From assembly GCF_029080175.1 (NCBI RefSeq), contig NZ_JARFJC010000013.1: a stretch of DNA of 64,000 nucleotides; one strand, given 5' to 3'. Every line of letters begins with the position of its first letter. Within the stretch, counting starts at the first letter, position 1. Positions 52,376 through 63,931 of this stretch are shown piece after piece. This DNA is from Luteipulveratus flavus. GTDB lineage: Bacteria; Actinomycetota; Actinomycetes; Actinomycetales; Dermatophilaceae. Under the pieces are notes generated by a model. It made no database searches and had not been told where the DNA came from. It worked only from the letters and a program-made list of their open reading frames with translations. The translations under genes were made by a program, and so were the position numbers.

Positions 52376-54202
52376 CTACGACTCGCCGAGGCGAGCCTTG
52401 AGGGCGTCCAGCTCGACCCGCAGCTGGGTGGGGAGCTGGTCACCGAACTTGGCGAACCACTCCTCGATCTGCGGGATCTCGGCCTTCCACTCCTCGGCGT
52501 CGACGGCGAGCGCGGCCTCCAGGGCCTGGTCGCTCATGTCGAGGCCGTCGGTGTCGAGGCTGTCGGCCGTCGGGACGTGACCGATCGGCGTCTCCACGGC
52601 CGCGGCCTTGCCCTCGATCCGCTCGATGACCCACTTCAGGACGCGGGAGTTCTCGCCGAAGCCCGGCCACAGGAAGCCGCCCTCGTCGTCACGACGGAAC
52701 CAGTTGACGTAGAAGATCTTCGGCAGCTTGGTGGCGTCGGCGTCCTTGCCGAGGTTGACCCAGTGCTGGAAGTAGTCACCGGCGTTGTAGCCGATGAACG
52801 GCAGCATCGCCATCGGGTCGCGGCGCACCACGCCGACCTGGCCGGTCGCGGCGGCGGTCGTCTCCGACGAGAGGGTCGCGCCCATGAACGTGCCGTGCAG
52901 CCAGTCGCGGGCCTCGGTCACCAGCGGCACGGTCGTCTGGCGGCGGCCACCGAACAGGATCGCCGAGATCGGCACGCCGTTCGGGTCCTCGTACTCGTCG
53001 GCCAGGATGTCGCACTGCTCGATCGGGGTGCAGTAGCGGGAGTTCGGGTGGCTGGACAGCTCGTCGCTGTCCGGCGTCCAGTCCTCGCCCTTCCAGGACG
53101 TGGCGTGGGCCGGCGTGTTCTCCAGGCCCTCCCACCAGATGTCGTTGTCGTCGGTGAGGGCGACGTTGGTGAAGACCGAGTTGCCCTTGTTGATCGTCTT
53201 CATGGCGTTCGGGTTGGTGTGCTCGTTGGTGCCCGGCGCGACTCCGAAGAAACCGAACTCGGGGTTCACCGCGTACAGGCGGCCGTCCTTGCCGAAGCGC
53301 ATCCAGGCGATGTCGTCACCGAGCGTCTCGACCTTCCAGCCCGGGATGGTCGGCTCGAGCATGGCCAGGTTGGTCTTGCCGCAGGCGCTCGGGAAGGCGG
53401 CGGCGACGTAGTAGACCTGCTGCTCGGGCGAGATGAGCTTGAGGATGAGCATGTGCTCGGCCAGCCAGCCCTCGTCGCGCGCCATGACCGAGGCGATGCG
53501 CAGCGAGTAGCACTTCTTGCCGAGCAGCGCGTTGCCGCCGTAGCCGGAGCCGTAGGACCAGATCGTGCGCTCCTCGGGGAACTGCACGATGTACTTCTCC
53601 GGGTTGCACGGCCACTTGACGTCCTGCTGGCCCTCCTCGAGCGGCGCGCCGAGGGAGTGCAGAGCGGGGACGTACTTCGCGTCCTCGCCCAGCTCCTCGA
53701 TGCGGCGCAGGATCTTGGTGCCCGTGCGGGCCATGACGCGCATGGACACGACGACGTACTCGGAGTCGGTGATCTCGACGCCGAACATCGGGCTCTCCGC
53801 GTCGAGGTGACCCATGACGAAGGGGATGACGTACATCGTCCGGCCCTTCATGCAGCCGTCGTACAGGCCACGCATGAGGTCCTTCATCTTCTCCGGGGCC
53901 ATCCAGTTGTTGGTGGGGCCGGAGTCCTTCTCGTCCACCGAGCAGATGAACGTGCGGTCCTCGACCCGCGCCACGTCGCTGGGGTCGGACGCGGCGTAGA
54001 AGCTGTTCGGCTTCTTCTCCTCGTTCAGGCGAACGAACGTGCCTGCCTCGACGAGCTTGTCGGTCAGCTCGGTCCACTCCTCGTCCGAGCCGGTCACCCA
54101 GTGGATGCGGTCGGGGGTGGTGAGTGCTGCGACCTCGTCGACCCAGGCCTGGAGCTTGGCGTGCGAGGTGCCCGTGGTGGCAGGAGCGTCCGTTGCCGTC
54201 AT
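52376..54202 (-). CDS. pckG: Phosphoenolpyruvate carboxykinase (GTP)
   Basis: A 608-residue enzyme converting oxaloacetate and GTP to PEP. The P-loop/hyper-reactive Cys segment FPSACGKTNLAM lies near residue 271; other signatures are NPEFGFFGVAPGTNEHTNPN and FGGRRQTTVPLV. Length and motifs match the mycobacterial/animal GTP type, not the ATP type. ATG 54202 gives the expected N-terminus. The leader carries a stable hairpin and a perfect CRP/GlxR-type palindrome further up, consistent with control by carbon source. Confidence 0.96.
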   Translation of the reverse strand: MTATDAPATTGTSHAKLQAWVDEVAALTTPDRIHWVTGSDEEWTELTDKLVEAGTFVRLNEEKKPNSFYAASDPSDVARVEDRTFICSVDEKDSGPTNNWMAPEKMKDLMRGLYDGCMKGRTMYVIPFVMGHLDAESPMFGVEITDSEYVVVSMRVMARTGTKILRRIEELGEDAKYVPALHSLGAPLEEGQQDVKWPCNPEKYIVQFPEERTIWSYGSGYGGNALLGKKCYSLRIASVMARDEGWLAEHMLILKLISPEQQVYYVAAAFPSACGKTNLAMLEPTIPGWKVETLGDDIAWMRFGKDGRLYAVNPEFGFFGVAPGTNEHTNPNAMKTINKGNSVFTNVALTDDNDIWWEGLENTPAHATSWKGEDWTPDSDELSSHPNSRYCTPIEQCDILADEYEDPNGVPISAILFGGRRQTTVPLVTEARDWLHGTFMGATLSSETTAAATGQVGVVRRDPMAMLPFIGYNAGDYFQHWVNLGKDADATKLPKIFYVNWFRRDDEGGFLWPGFGENSRVLKWVIERIEGKAAAVETPIGHVPTADSLDTDGLDMSDQALEAALAVDAEEWKAEIPQIEEWFAKFGDQLPTQLRVELDALKARLGES

Positions 54203-54217
54203 GTTTCGCCTGCTTTC

Positions 54218-54249
54218 GGCGGTGGCCGGCCGGGACCGGCCGAACCGCC
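54218..54249 (-). promoter_or_regulatory. Hairpin in the pckG leader
   Basis: GGCGGT-GGCCGG pairs with CCGGCC-(GA)-ACCGCC around CCGGGA, 15 bases before the pckG start codon on the minus strand. It is near enough to the ribosome site to affect initiation; function is inferred. Confidence 0.5.
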
Positions 54250-54340
54250 CTCGTTGGGGTGGTGCCCGCGTCATCGGGGGCGGTTCACCGACCGTACGCC
54301 CGGCGACGAAAGGGCCCCCAATCGCGAGGAGGCCGCCGAA

Positions 54341-54356
54341 TGTGACGCGCGTCACA
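54341..54356. promoter_or_regulatory. CRP/GlxR-type binding site
   Basis: TGTGACGCGCGTCACA is a perfect 16-bp palindrome matching the TGTGA-N6-TCACA consensus of CRP-family regulators, 139 bases upstream of pckG. In actinobacteria GlxR/Cmr-like proteins use this site and control gluconeogenic genes. Confidence 0.82.
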
Positions 54357-54584
54357 TGTCTAGTGGGTTGTGTTGAGTTGTCCGTTCCGGCCGTCGCGAA
54401 CCCGACGAGAGCCACGACATTCGGACAATTCCGACCATCTTGTTTCAGCGATCCCGTGCGGGAATGCTTGCGTACGCCGAGGCGTCGCGGACCGTTCGCC
54501 TCGCGTCTTTCCGCCTCGGGTGGCGGCCCTCGGTGTGACCCACCGCGACCAGCCCGCCTGGGTGTGACCCACCGCGAGACGGGG

Positions 54585-55619
54585 TCAGCGGCGTGTGGCG
54601 ACGACCGTCAGCTCGTGCCGGTTGTGCTGCAGCTGGCGGATGAACGTCGGCTCGTACGCCTCCTGCAGCGTCTCGAGCGACTCGTCGGTCTGCTTCACCG
54701 GGTTGTTCGTCCCGAGCTTGAAGGTGACGACCACCTGACCGCCCGGGCGCAGGAGGTCCGCCGCCTCGACCATCGTGTGCGCGGTGAGGTGGGGGACCAT
54801 CCGCATGTCGTTGACGATCAGATCGACCGGGCCCTCGTCGTACGCGGCGATGAACTCGCCCGCGGTCGTGCGGTGGTGCACGACCCGGTCGTCGGCGAGA
54901 ACCCGCGGGTCCAGCTCGGCCGGGTCGACGGCGTGGACGGTCCCGAAGCCGCGCGACCGCAGGATCCGGGTCCACCCGCCGGGACTCGCACCGAGGTCGA
55001 CCGCGACGTCACCCTCGGGGGTACCGATGAAGCCGAACAGCTCCTCCAGCTTGAACTCCGCCCGTGACACCTGCTCCTTCCGGGCGGCCAGCCGGATGCG
55101 GCCGCCCGCCCAGTCGCACAGCCCGAGCCCGCTGAGGCCGACCCCGGCCGTCGTCCGCTCGGTGCCGACGCACACCGAGACCGTGCGTTCCGCGCCCGAG
55201 GTGACGACGCGGACCCCGTTGTCCATCAGCATCTCCAGCAACGGGCGGCGGATCTTGCCCGGCGACCACGGCACCTCGCCGCTGTCCCAGACGTGCAGGC
55301 CAACCTCGTCGCCCGGGTCGAGCTCGTCCAGGGCCGCGTCCGCCGCCCACTCGCTCACGCCCTCGGCGTCCAGGTGCTCCAGCCGGGCCGTGGGTGACTC
55401 GGCGTCGACCGCGGCCAGGTGCCGGACGAACCGCAGGTCACCGGCGATGCTGGCCTGCGCGACCTCGGCCTGGCCGCCCTCCTTGAGATGCACGATGCCG
55501 GCGTCCTCACCGACCCGGGTCACCTTGCCGACGGGCAGGGTCCGGCGCAGCTCGGCCACCGCGGAGCGGTAGTAGTCGGGCGCCACGGAGAAGAGAACAG
55601 GCGTATCCACGTCACCCAT
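54585..55619 (-). CDS. FtsJ-like SAM-dependent methyltransferase
   Basis: A 344-residue protein. The SAM-binding motif is AVDLGASPGGWTRIL, followed by HAVDPAELDP, VDLIVNDMR and VVVTFKLG, the K-D-K-like catalytic set of FtsJ/RrmJ-type ribose methyltransferases; the N-terminal ~190 residues are a separate domain as in RlmM. It probably methylates rRNA. ATG 55619 is four bases after the upstream stop; an in-frame GTG at 55631 would overlap it by eight. Confidence 0.85.
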   Translation of the reverse strand: MGDVDTPVLFSVAPDYYRSAVAELRRTLPVGKVTRVGEDAGIVHLKEGGQAEVAQASIAGDLRFVRHLAAVDAESPTARLEHLDAEGVSEWAADAALDELDPGDEVGLHVWDSGEVPWSPGKIRRPLLEMLMDNGVRVVTSGAERTVSVCVGTERTTAGVGLSGLGLCDWAGGRIRLAARKEQVSRAEFKLEELFGFIGTPEGDVAVDLGASPGGWTRILRSRGFGTVHAVDPAELDPRVLADDRVVHHRTTAGEFIAAYDEGPVDLIVNDMRMVPHLTAHTMVEAADLLRPGGQVVVTFKLGTNNPVKQTDESLETLQEAYEPTFIRQLQHNRHELTVVATRR

Positions 55620-55623
55620 CGTG

Positions 55624-56448
55624 TCAGGCACCCGCGCGGGTCAGACGCTGCCGGTGCGCCTCGTACAGCACGACGGTCGCGGCGGAGGCGGCGTTGAGCG
55701 AGGACGCAGAGCCGGTCATCGGGATGCTCAGGACGCGGTCGCAGGCCTCGCGCCAGGCGGCCGTCATGCCGCGGGTCTCGTTGCCGATGACGACGACGTC
55801 GCTGCCGGTGAGGTCGGTCTCGTGGGGCGTCGCGTCGCCGTCCTCGTCGGTGCCGAGGACGGAGACCGTCTCACCACGGTCGCGGCGCCGCGCCACCCAG
55901 GTGAGGACGTCGGCGTGGGACCCGACGCGGACGACCGGGACGGCGAAGAACGAACCCGTCGTCGCGCGTACGCACTTGGGGTCGAACGGGTCGGCAGCGT
56001 GGCCGGTGACGACCAGACCTGTCCCACCCAGCGCGTCGATCGATCGGATCATCGTGCCGATGTTGCCCGGACTGCTCGGCCGGTCGAACACCAGCGTCGG
56101 ACCGGCGCCGGCCGGGATGCGAGACAGGTCGTCCGGCGGCATCTCGACCACCGCCAGCATCTCGGGGGCGTCCTCGTCCTTCTCGGCCAGCTCCTGCAGC
56201 AGCTCGGGCGCGAGGGCGTACCGGTCGGCCGCCGTACGGTCCAGCAGACCCGTCGCCCACTGGGAGAGGCGCGCGCCGTCGACGGACAGGAAGGATCGGA
56301 TCGTCCAGCCCTGCTCGGCGGCCAGCGTGATCGGGCGGACTCCCTGGACGAGGAACTCACCCGCGCGGGTGCGCTTCGTCCGGTTGGTCAGGAGGGTCTG
56401 CCACTGCTGGAAGGTGGCGTTGCGCCTGCTCACCCGGGTCGCTCGCAT
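55624..56448 (-). CDS. TrmH/SpoU family RNA methyltransferase
   Basis: A 274-residue SPOUT enzyme. It has an N-terminal substrate-binding section, motif I DRPSSPGNIGTMIRS, motif II VVVIGNETRGM and motif III IPMTGSASSLNAASAATVVL, the knotted SAM site. It likely 2'-O-methylates tRNA or rRNA. It starts with ATG 56448 and probably shares a transcript with the FtsJ-like gene downstream. Confidence 0.92.
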   Translation of the reverse strand: MRATRVSRRNATFQQWQTLLTNRTKRTRAGEFLVQGVRPITLAAEQGWTIRSFLSVDGARLSQWATGLLDRTAADRYALAPELLQELAEKDEDAPEMLAVVEMPPDDLSRIPAGAGPTLVFDRPSSPGNIGTMIRSIDALGGTGLVVTGHAADPFDPKCVRATTGSFFAVPVVRVGSHADVLTWVARRRDRGETVSVLGTDEDGDATPHETDLTGSDVVVIGNETRGMTAAWREACDRVLSIPMTGSASSLNAASAATVVLYEAHRQRLTRAGA

Positions 56449-56495
56449 GGACCAGCACGGTAGTCGGGCGCTGCCCGAGCTGCGTTCGGTGTTCC

Positions 56496-56517
56496 TGACG
56501 CAGTTCGAACTGCGTCA
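56496..56517. repeat. 22-bp perfect palindrome
   Basis: TGACGCAGTTC is followed directly by its exact reverse complement GAACTGCGTCA, with further related blocks nearby (GAGCTGCGTTC before, CGCAGTTCGAGCAG after). It lies between the TrmH gene and the small unknown gene on the minus strand. It may be a terminator, an operator or a REP-like remnant; it shares TGACGCAGTT with the 69-bp repeat. Confidence 0.65.
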
Positions 56518-56558
56518 CGAGCATCAATCGCAGTTCGAGCAGCGGGGGGCGGCGCGGG

Positions 56559-56948
56559 TCAGACGGTCTCGTCGGGGAGAGGCATCCGGCGTACGCCACC
56601 GAGCCGGCGATGGAAGCGCACGTGCTGGCGGTGCCGATCGAGGATCTGCCAGAGCCGCTCGTGCGCCGCCCAGGGAAGTGGCTCGTCGCCGTACTGCCAG
56701 GTGGGTCCGAAGCTGATCCACACCGGCACCCACTCGGCCGCGCACTCCCAGTCGCCGCGGTGCTTCATCAGCAGGTCCCGGCGGATCTGGTACGCCCGGC
56801 GCGGGCCGTCCTCGCACAGCGGCGCCGTCCGCACCGGCCACAGCCGCAGGTCGTGACTCATCAGCTCGAGCTCGAGATCGGTGAGGGCGCACGGGTCCAC
56901 CAGGACGGTGGCGACGTTCTCGTGCGGCTGGCGTCTCACCCTCGGCAC
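56559..56948 (-). CDS. Hypothetical 129-residue protein
   Basis: A protein from GTG 56948 (GTG 56939 is an alternative). It reads VLVDPCALTDLELELMSHDL, then YQIRRDLLMKHRGDWECAAE and WVPVWISFGPTWQYGDEPLP, ending in a basic segment. Rich in Trp and Arg, soluble, no TM helix. I recognise no family. It is a single gene with the palindrome just downstream. Confidence 0.7.
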   Translation of the reverse strand: MPRVRRQPHENVATVLVDPCALTDLELELMSHDLRLWPVRTAPLCEDGPRRAYQIRRDLLMKHRGDWECAAEWVPVWISFGPTWQYGDEPLPWAAHERLWQILDRHRQHVRFHRRLGGVRRMPLPDETV

Positions 56949-57070
56949 GCTAACCCCGTGACGACCGAAAGTCAGCGGCCCGCCGGTCTTGCCAAATGCC
57001 GGTTCCGCATGGCAAGACGGCGGGCCGTCTCGGGGCGCAAGAGCCGGGTCCCATGGCGTCCGCCGCCTCG

Positions 57071-57139
57071 GAGGCAACTGAGTTACATGAGTCTGACGCA
57101 GTTGCTAGGCGGTCAGATTGACGTAACTCAGTTGTCTGG
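57071..57139 (-). repeat. 69-bp inverted-end repeat, copy B (overlaps the guaD stop)
   Basis: GGAGGCAACTGAGT ... ACTCAGTTGTCTG, with inverted ends and about three quarters identity to the reverse complement of 4754-4822. The guaD stop (complement of 57128-57130) is inside the right inverted end: the CAACTGA of the repeat gives Asn-stop. It is poorer in G+C than the surroundings. Confidence 0.75.
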
Positions 57140-58441
57140 CCGGGGGGATGAGGGTGGCGCGGGCTTGATGCGGTCGCCGCCGACCCACACGCCGGCGATG
57201 TCCGCGGGCGTACCCAGGGCGAACACCTTGGCGAGGGCGTCCTCGGCGGAGGCCGCGTGCCGGAGCCCGACGTCGAGGGGCGTGCCGCCGGCGGGACGGA
57301 CCCAGACCGCGTCCAGCTGCTTGCCGACGGAGAGGTCACCCACCTGGTCGGCGAGCCCGAGAGCGTCGGCGCCGGCGGACGCCGCCAGGTGCAGCAGGTG
57401 CGTCGAGGTGAGGGCGAACCCGTCGTCGAGGAGGAGCTGCTGGGCGAAGTACGCCTGCAGGCCCTCCTTGAGCAGCGAGAAGCCGGTGCCGGCGCCGACG
57501 TCCGTGCCGAGCGCGACCCGGACGCCGTGCTCGACGTGCCGTCGCAGCGGGAAGAGGCCGCTGGCCAGCGCGGCGTTGCTGGAGGGGCAGTGCGCGACGG
57601 AGGCGTCGTGCGCCGCGAGCACGTGCAGCTCACCGTCGGTCGGGTGGACGTTGTGCGCGAGCACCGTACGGCGTCCCACCAGTCCGTGCCGCTCGTACGT
57701 CTCGACGTAGCTGCGTCCGTCGAAAAGCCCTGACACCTGGGCAATCTCGGCGTGGTTCTCGTTGACGTGCGCGGTCACCCAGACGTCGGGCACGTCCTTG
57801 ACGACGGCCCCGCAGGCGTCCAGCACCTCGTCGCTGCACGAGTACGAGAAGCGGGGCGTGACGGCGTAGCGCGAGCGGCCGCGGTCGTGCCAGCGCCGCG
57901 CGAGCCGAGCCGACTCGTCGTACGCGCGCTCGGGCGTCGTGAGCAGCTCGGGCGGCAGCAGCCGGTCGGACAGCACCAGGCCGGAGGTGATGCGCAGCCC
58001 GAGCCCGGCGGCCTGCTCGAACAGCGCATCGACCGCGCCGGCGAAGTGCGAGCCGAAGACCAGAGCGCTCGTCGTCCCGGCGTCGATGAGGCCGGCGAGG
58101 AAGTCGGTGACGACGCCGCCCGCGTACGCCGGGTCGGCGAGCCGGACCTCCTCGGGGAGGGCGCAGTGCTTCAGCCACTCCAGCAGGGACATGCCGAGCG
58201 CGCCGATGACCCGGACCTGGGGGAGGTGGACGTGGGTGTCGACGAAGCCGGGCAGCAGGACGCCCGCGCGCAGGTCCACGACCTCCTCGTCGGGGTGGTC
58301 GGCGCGCACGACCGCGTACGGCCCGCGGGCCGTGATGGTGCCGTCGCGGACGACCAGGCCCGCGTCGGACTCCGCACGCAGCCGACCACCGGTGAACGGG
58401 TCGTCCGGGGTGTCCAGGACGGTGCCGCGGTAGAGCGTCAC
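57128..58441 (-). CDS. guaD: Guanine deaminase
   Basis: A 437-residue zinc amidohydrolase converting guanine to xanthine and ammonia. The metal ligands lie in DTHVHLPQ, AHVNENHAEI, LAHNVHPTD and LGTDVGAGTG. The 8-oxoguanine/guanine deaminase signature GAGTGFSLLKEGLQAYFAQQ is present. GTG 58441 overlaps the xdhC stop by four bases. Coupling with xanthine dehydrogenase genes supports purine salvage/catabolism as its role. Confidence 0.93.
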   Translation of the reverse strand: MTLYRGTVLDTPDDPFTGGRLRAESDAGLVVRDGTITARGPYAVVRADHPDEEVVDLRAGVLLPGFVDTHVHLPQVRVIGALGMSLLEWLKHCALPEEVRLADPAYAGGVVTDFLAGLIDAGTTSALVFGSHFAGAVDALFEQAAGLGLRITSGLVLSDRLLPPELLTTPERAYDESARLARRWHDRGRSRYAVTPRFSYSCSDEVLDACGAVVKDVPDVWVTAHVNENHAEIAQVSGLFDGRSYVETYERHGLVGRRTVLAHNVHPTDGELHVLAAHDASVAHCPSSNAALASGLFPLRRHVEHGVRVALGTDVGAGTGFSLLKEGLQAYFAQQLLLDDGFALTSTHLLHLAASAGADALGLADQVGDLSVGKQLDAVWVRPAGGTPLDVGLRHAASAEDALAKVFALGTPADIAGVWVGGDRIKPAPPSSPRPDN

Positions 58442-59256
58442 CGCGCGACCTCGGCCGCCGAGCGGGCGATGGTCCGCAGCACGTCGGCGGCGACACCGAC
58501 GGCGATCGTCGCGGGGTCCTTACCGGGCAGCTCGGGCAGGCCGATCGGGGTGACGATGCGGGCGAGGGCGTCCTCGGTGTGACCCTCCGCGAGGAGGCGA
58601 GCGCGGAACCGGGCCCACTTCGCCGACGAGCCGATCAGTCCGATGGTGCCCAGGTGCCCGCAGCGCAGCGCGGCGTCGCACAGCGCGACGTCCTCGGCGT
58701 GGTCGTGCGTCATCACGAGCACGTGGCTGCCCGTCGGGACCTCGCCGAGAACGACCTCGGGGACGGGTGCGTGGTGGGGTACGACGGTGGCGACGGCGTC
58801 GTCGAGGACCGCGAGCCGCGCCGGGTCCAGCTGGTCGGCGCGTGAGTCGACCAGGTGCAGCTCCAGCTCGTGCCGGGCGAGGATGCGGGCGAGCTCGAGC
58901 CCGACGTGACCCATCCCGAAGATCGCGACCGACGGGCGAACAGCCAGCATCTCCAGGAGAATTCGCACCTCACCGCCGCAGCACTGCACGCCGTGGGACG
59001 ACGGCGCCCGGTCGCTCAGCGAGACCGTCAGCTGCTCAGGGACTCCCGGTCCCGCGGCTCCGAGCATCGCGCGCGCCCGGTCGACGGCGGACTCCTCGAG
59101 GTTGCCGCCGCCGATCGTGCCGAGCACCTCGGTCGCGGTGACGACCATCTTGGCGCCGGCGTCGCGAGGCGCGTGACCGCGTACCTCGACCACGGTGACC
59201 AGGACGCCCGGCCGGCGTTCCGCGCGCAGCCGGCCGACGGCGGCGTACCAGTCCAC
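58438..59256 (-). CDS. xdhC: Xanthine dehydrogenase accessory protein XdhC
   Basis: A 272-residue chaperone that binds molybdopterin cofactor, supports its sulfuration and inserts it into xanthine dehydrogenase. The N-terminal XdhC-CoxI part has GTIGGGNLEESAVD and HGVQCCGGEVRILLE; a Rossmann-type half follows with VAIFGMGHVGLELARIL and HDHAEDVALCDAAL. GTG 59256 is one base past the xdhB stop. Confidence 0.93.
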   Translation of the reverse strand: MDWYAAVGRLRAERRPGVLVTVVEVRGHAPRDAGAKMVVTATEVLGTIGGGNLEESAVDRARAMLGAAGPGVPEQLTVSLSDRAPSSHGVQCCGGEVRILLEMLAVRPSVAIFGMGHVGLELARILARHELELHLVDSRADQLDPARLAVLDDAVATVVPHHAPVPEVVLGEVPTGSHVLVMTHDHAEDVALCDAALRCGHLGTIGLIGSSAKWARFRARLLAEGHTEDALARIVTPIGLPELPGKDPATIAVGVAADVLRTIARSAAEVAR

Positions 59257-59257
59257 G

Positions 59258-61701
<2,444 letters not shown>

Positions 61702-61705
<4 letters not shown>

Positions 61706-63150
61706 GCCGTCCTCCCCTCGTCGGCAGCGTGGTCGGCGTAGAGGCGGAGGAGCGCGGTGCGCAGCATCGCCTGCCGGTACGCCGCGGTGGCGCGCTGGTC
61801 GTCGATGGGAGTGCCCTCGGTGCGCATCACCTCGGCCGCCGCCCGGACGGTCTCCGCGGTCCAGGGCCGTCGCTCGAGCGCGGACTCGGTCGCCCGGGCC
61901 CGGATCGGGGTCGCCGCCACGCCGCCCAGCCCGATGCGGGCCTGGCGGACGACGCCGTCCTGCACGTCGAGCGCCAGCCCGACGGCCACACTGGAGATGT
62001 CGTCGAAGCGCCGCTTGGCGATCTTGTGGAAAGCGGTGATCTCGCTGAGCGGCAACGGGATTCGTACGCTTCGGATCAGCTCGTCGGGTCTGCGGACCGA
62101 CTCCCGGTAGCCGGTGAAGTAGTGCGCCAGGGCGACCGTGCGCTCGCCGGCGGCGGAGACGAGGACGACCTCCGCGTCCAGCGCCAGCAGCGCCGGCGGA
62201 AGGTCGCCGATGGGGGAGCCGGTGCCCAGGTTCCCGCCGATCGTCGCGCCGTTGCGGATGAGCAGGGACGCGAACTGCGGAAAGAGCTCGTCCAGCAGGG
62301 GTACGCGCCCGGCGAGGCCGCGTTCGACCTCGCTGAGCGTCAGCGCCGCGCCGATGTCGACGGCGTCGTCGGAGACGTGGAGCTCGCGCAGCTCGGGGAG
62401 GCGGTCCAGGGCGACGACCAGGTCGGCCCGCGCGCCCCGGAGGTTGACCTCGACACCCCAGTCGGTGCAGCCGGCGACGGGAACGGCGTCCGGATGGTCG
62501 GCCAGCAGCCCGAGCGCCGTCTGGAGGTCCGTCGGCCGGACGTACGCGCGGTCGCCGTACGTCTGCCACGTCGCGACCGCGGGAGGCGCGGGCTCGGTCG
62601 TACGACGGGTGAGCGGGTCGCTCGCGTCGGCCGGACCGAGGGCGTACGCAGCGTCCCTGATCGGGCGGTAACCGGTGCAGCGGCACAGGTTACCGCTCAG
62701 CGCGTGCAGGTCGAAGCCGTTCGAGCCGTGCTCGGCACCGGGTGAGTCGGTGGGCACACGACTGGGCCGGTAGTACTCCGCGGCCATGCTGCACACGAAC
62801 CCCGGCGTGCAGTAGCCGCACTGCGAGCCGCCGCGGACGGCCATCTCGTGCTGGACCGGGTGCAGGTCGTCGACGGTGCCGAGGCCCTCAGCAGTGACGA
62901 CCTCCTGGCCGTCGAGCGAGCCGACTGGGACCAGGCAGGAGTTGATCGCCGTCCAGCGCGTGCCGTCGCCGTCGTCGGGCCGGGCGACCATGACCGAGCA
63001 GGCGCCGCACTCACCCTCGGCGCAGCCTTCCTTGGCACCGGTGAGGCCGATCTCGCGCAACCAGTCCAGGGCGGTCGTGTGCGGGGGAACGTCTCCGACC
63101 GGGCGTACCCGGCCGTTGACCGTGACGGCCACGGCGTCGCTTCGTGCCAC
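61702..63150 (-). CDS. xdhA: Xanthine dehydrogenase, Fe-S/FAD subunit
   Basis: A 482-residue fused small subunit. The N-terminal plant-type 2Fe-2S domain shows CAEGECGACSVM; the second cluster domain shows CGYCTPGFVCSM and LCRCTGYRPI. From about residue 195 the FAD domain follows (IRNGATIGGNLGTGSPIGDL) and then the CO dehydrogenase flavoprotein C-terminal part. GGGAGGAGTGA before GTG 63150 sets the start. This is the first gene of the xdhA-xdhB-xdhC-guaD operon. Confidence 0.93.
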
Positions 63151-63349
63151 GAACGCTCACTCCTCCCGAGCCGGTCCCACGGACCGGTGGTCCGCGGCGG
63201 CATGGTTGGGGTGGGCGTCGACAGCCCGACCGGTTGGCCATGCGGAACGACCGGGCTCGCAGTTCTCCCGACTGTACGCCCGGCGCGGTGTCGCAGGACA
63301 GGTTTCGCATTCGTGGAGAAGGTGGAGGTCCGAACGAGAGGAGAGAGCG

Positions 63350-63931
63350 ATGCCCAACGTGATGGTCGACTTCATCACTTCCCTGGACGGTTACGCCGCC
63401 GCCGACGGCTGGCCGGGGCTCTGGGGGCTGGGAGGTCCGGAGTACCTCGCCTGGCTCGGTTCGAAGGAGGAGAACGAGCACACCGTCCTCATGGGCGCGC
63501 GGACGTACCGACTGATGTCCGGGATCGCCGCCGACGCGCCGGATGAAGCGGGTCTCGGCGGCCTGACCGCGGCGCGCAAGCTGGTGTTCTCCTCGACCCT
63601 GGACGCGCCGCTGACGTGGGCGAACACCGAACTGATCGATGGCGATGCGGTCGAGGCGGTCACCCGTATGAAGAGCGAGGACGGGCCGGGGCTGCGCACC
63701 ATCGGCAGTCTCAGCCTGTGCCGCTCACTGCTGACCGCGGGCTTGGTCGATCGCTTCCGCGTGGTCGTCTTCCCCGTGATCAACGGCGCCACCGGGCGGG
63801 AGCGCATCTTCGACGGGTACCCGGACGTGCGGCTGGACCTGGTCCAGCACCGTACGTTCGACGGCCGGCTCCAGCTGCTGGAGTACGCGCCCACCGTCCT
63901 GGACGCACCCCCTGGCGACACCGCTGGTTGA
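63350..63931 (+). CDS. Dihydrofolate reductase / RibD C-terminal-like protein
   Basis: A 193-residue NADPH-dependent reductase-like protein: MPNVMVDFITSLDGYAAADG, the cofactor region HTVLMGARTYRLM, KLVFSSTLDAPL and TIGSLSLCRSLLTAGLVDRF ending in VVVFPVINGATGRERIF. This is the YyaP/YwjB subgroup, not genuine folate DHFR. AGAGGAGAGAG precedes ATG 63350. The stop codon lies in the start of the 3' repeat. Substrate unknown. Confidence 0.9.
   Translation: MPNVMVDFITSLDGYAAADGWPGLWGLGGPEYLAWLGSKEENEHTVLMGARTYRLMSGIAADAPDEAGLGGLTAARKLVFSSTLDAPLTWANTELIDGDAVEAVTRMKSEDGPGLRTIGSLSLCRSLLTAGLVDRFRVVVFPVINGATGRERIFDGYPDVRLDLVQHRTFDGRLQLLEYAPTVLDAPPGDTAG

Larger units (their letters stand above)
54203..54584. 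other. 382-bp intergenic region upstream of pckG
   Basis: Holds the pckG leader hairpin (54218-54249), a CRP/GlxR-like palindrome (54341-54356) and, close to the methyltransferase stop, a direct repeat of GGTGTGACCCACCGCGA at 54532-54548 and 54561-54577. No convincing gene. Confidence 0.7.

Noticed and set aside
52577..54376. 599-codon plus-strand frame
   Set aside because: Antisense to pckG, whose motifs are complete; the translation is Val/Arg/Leu/His-rich without any family features.
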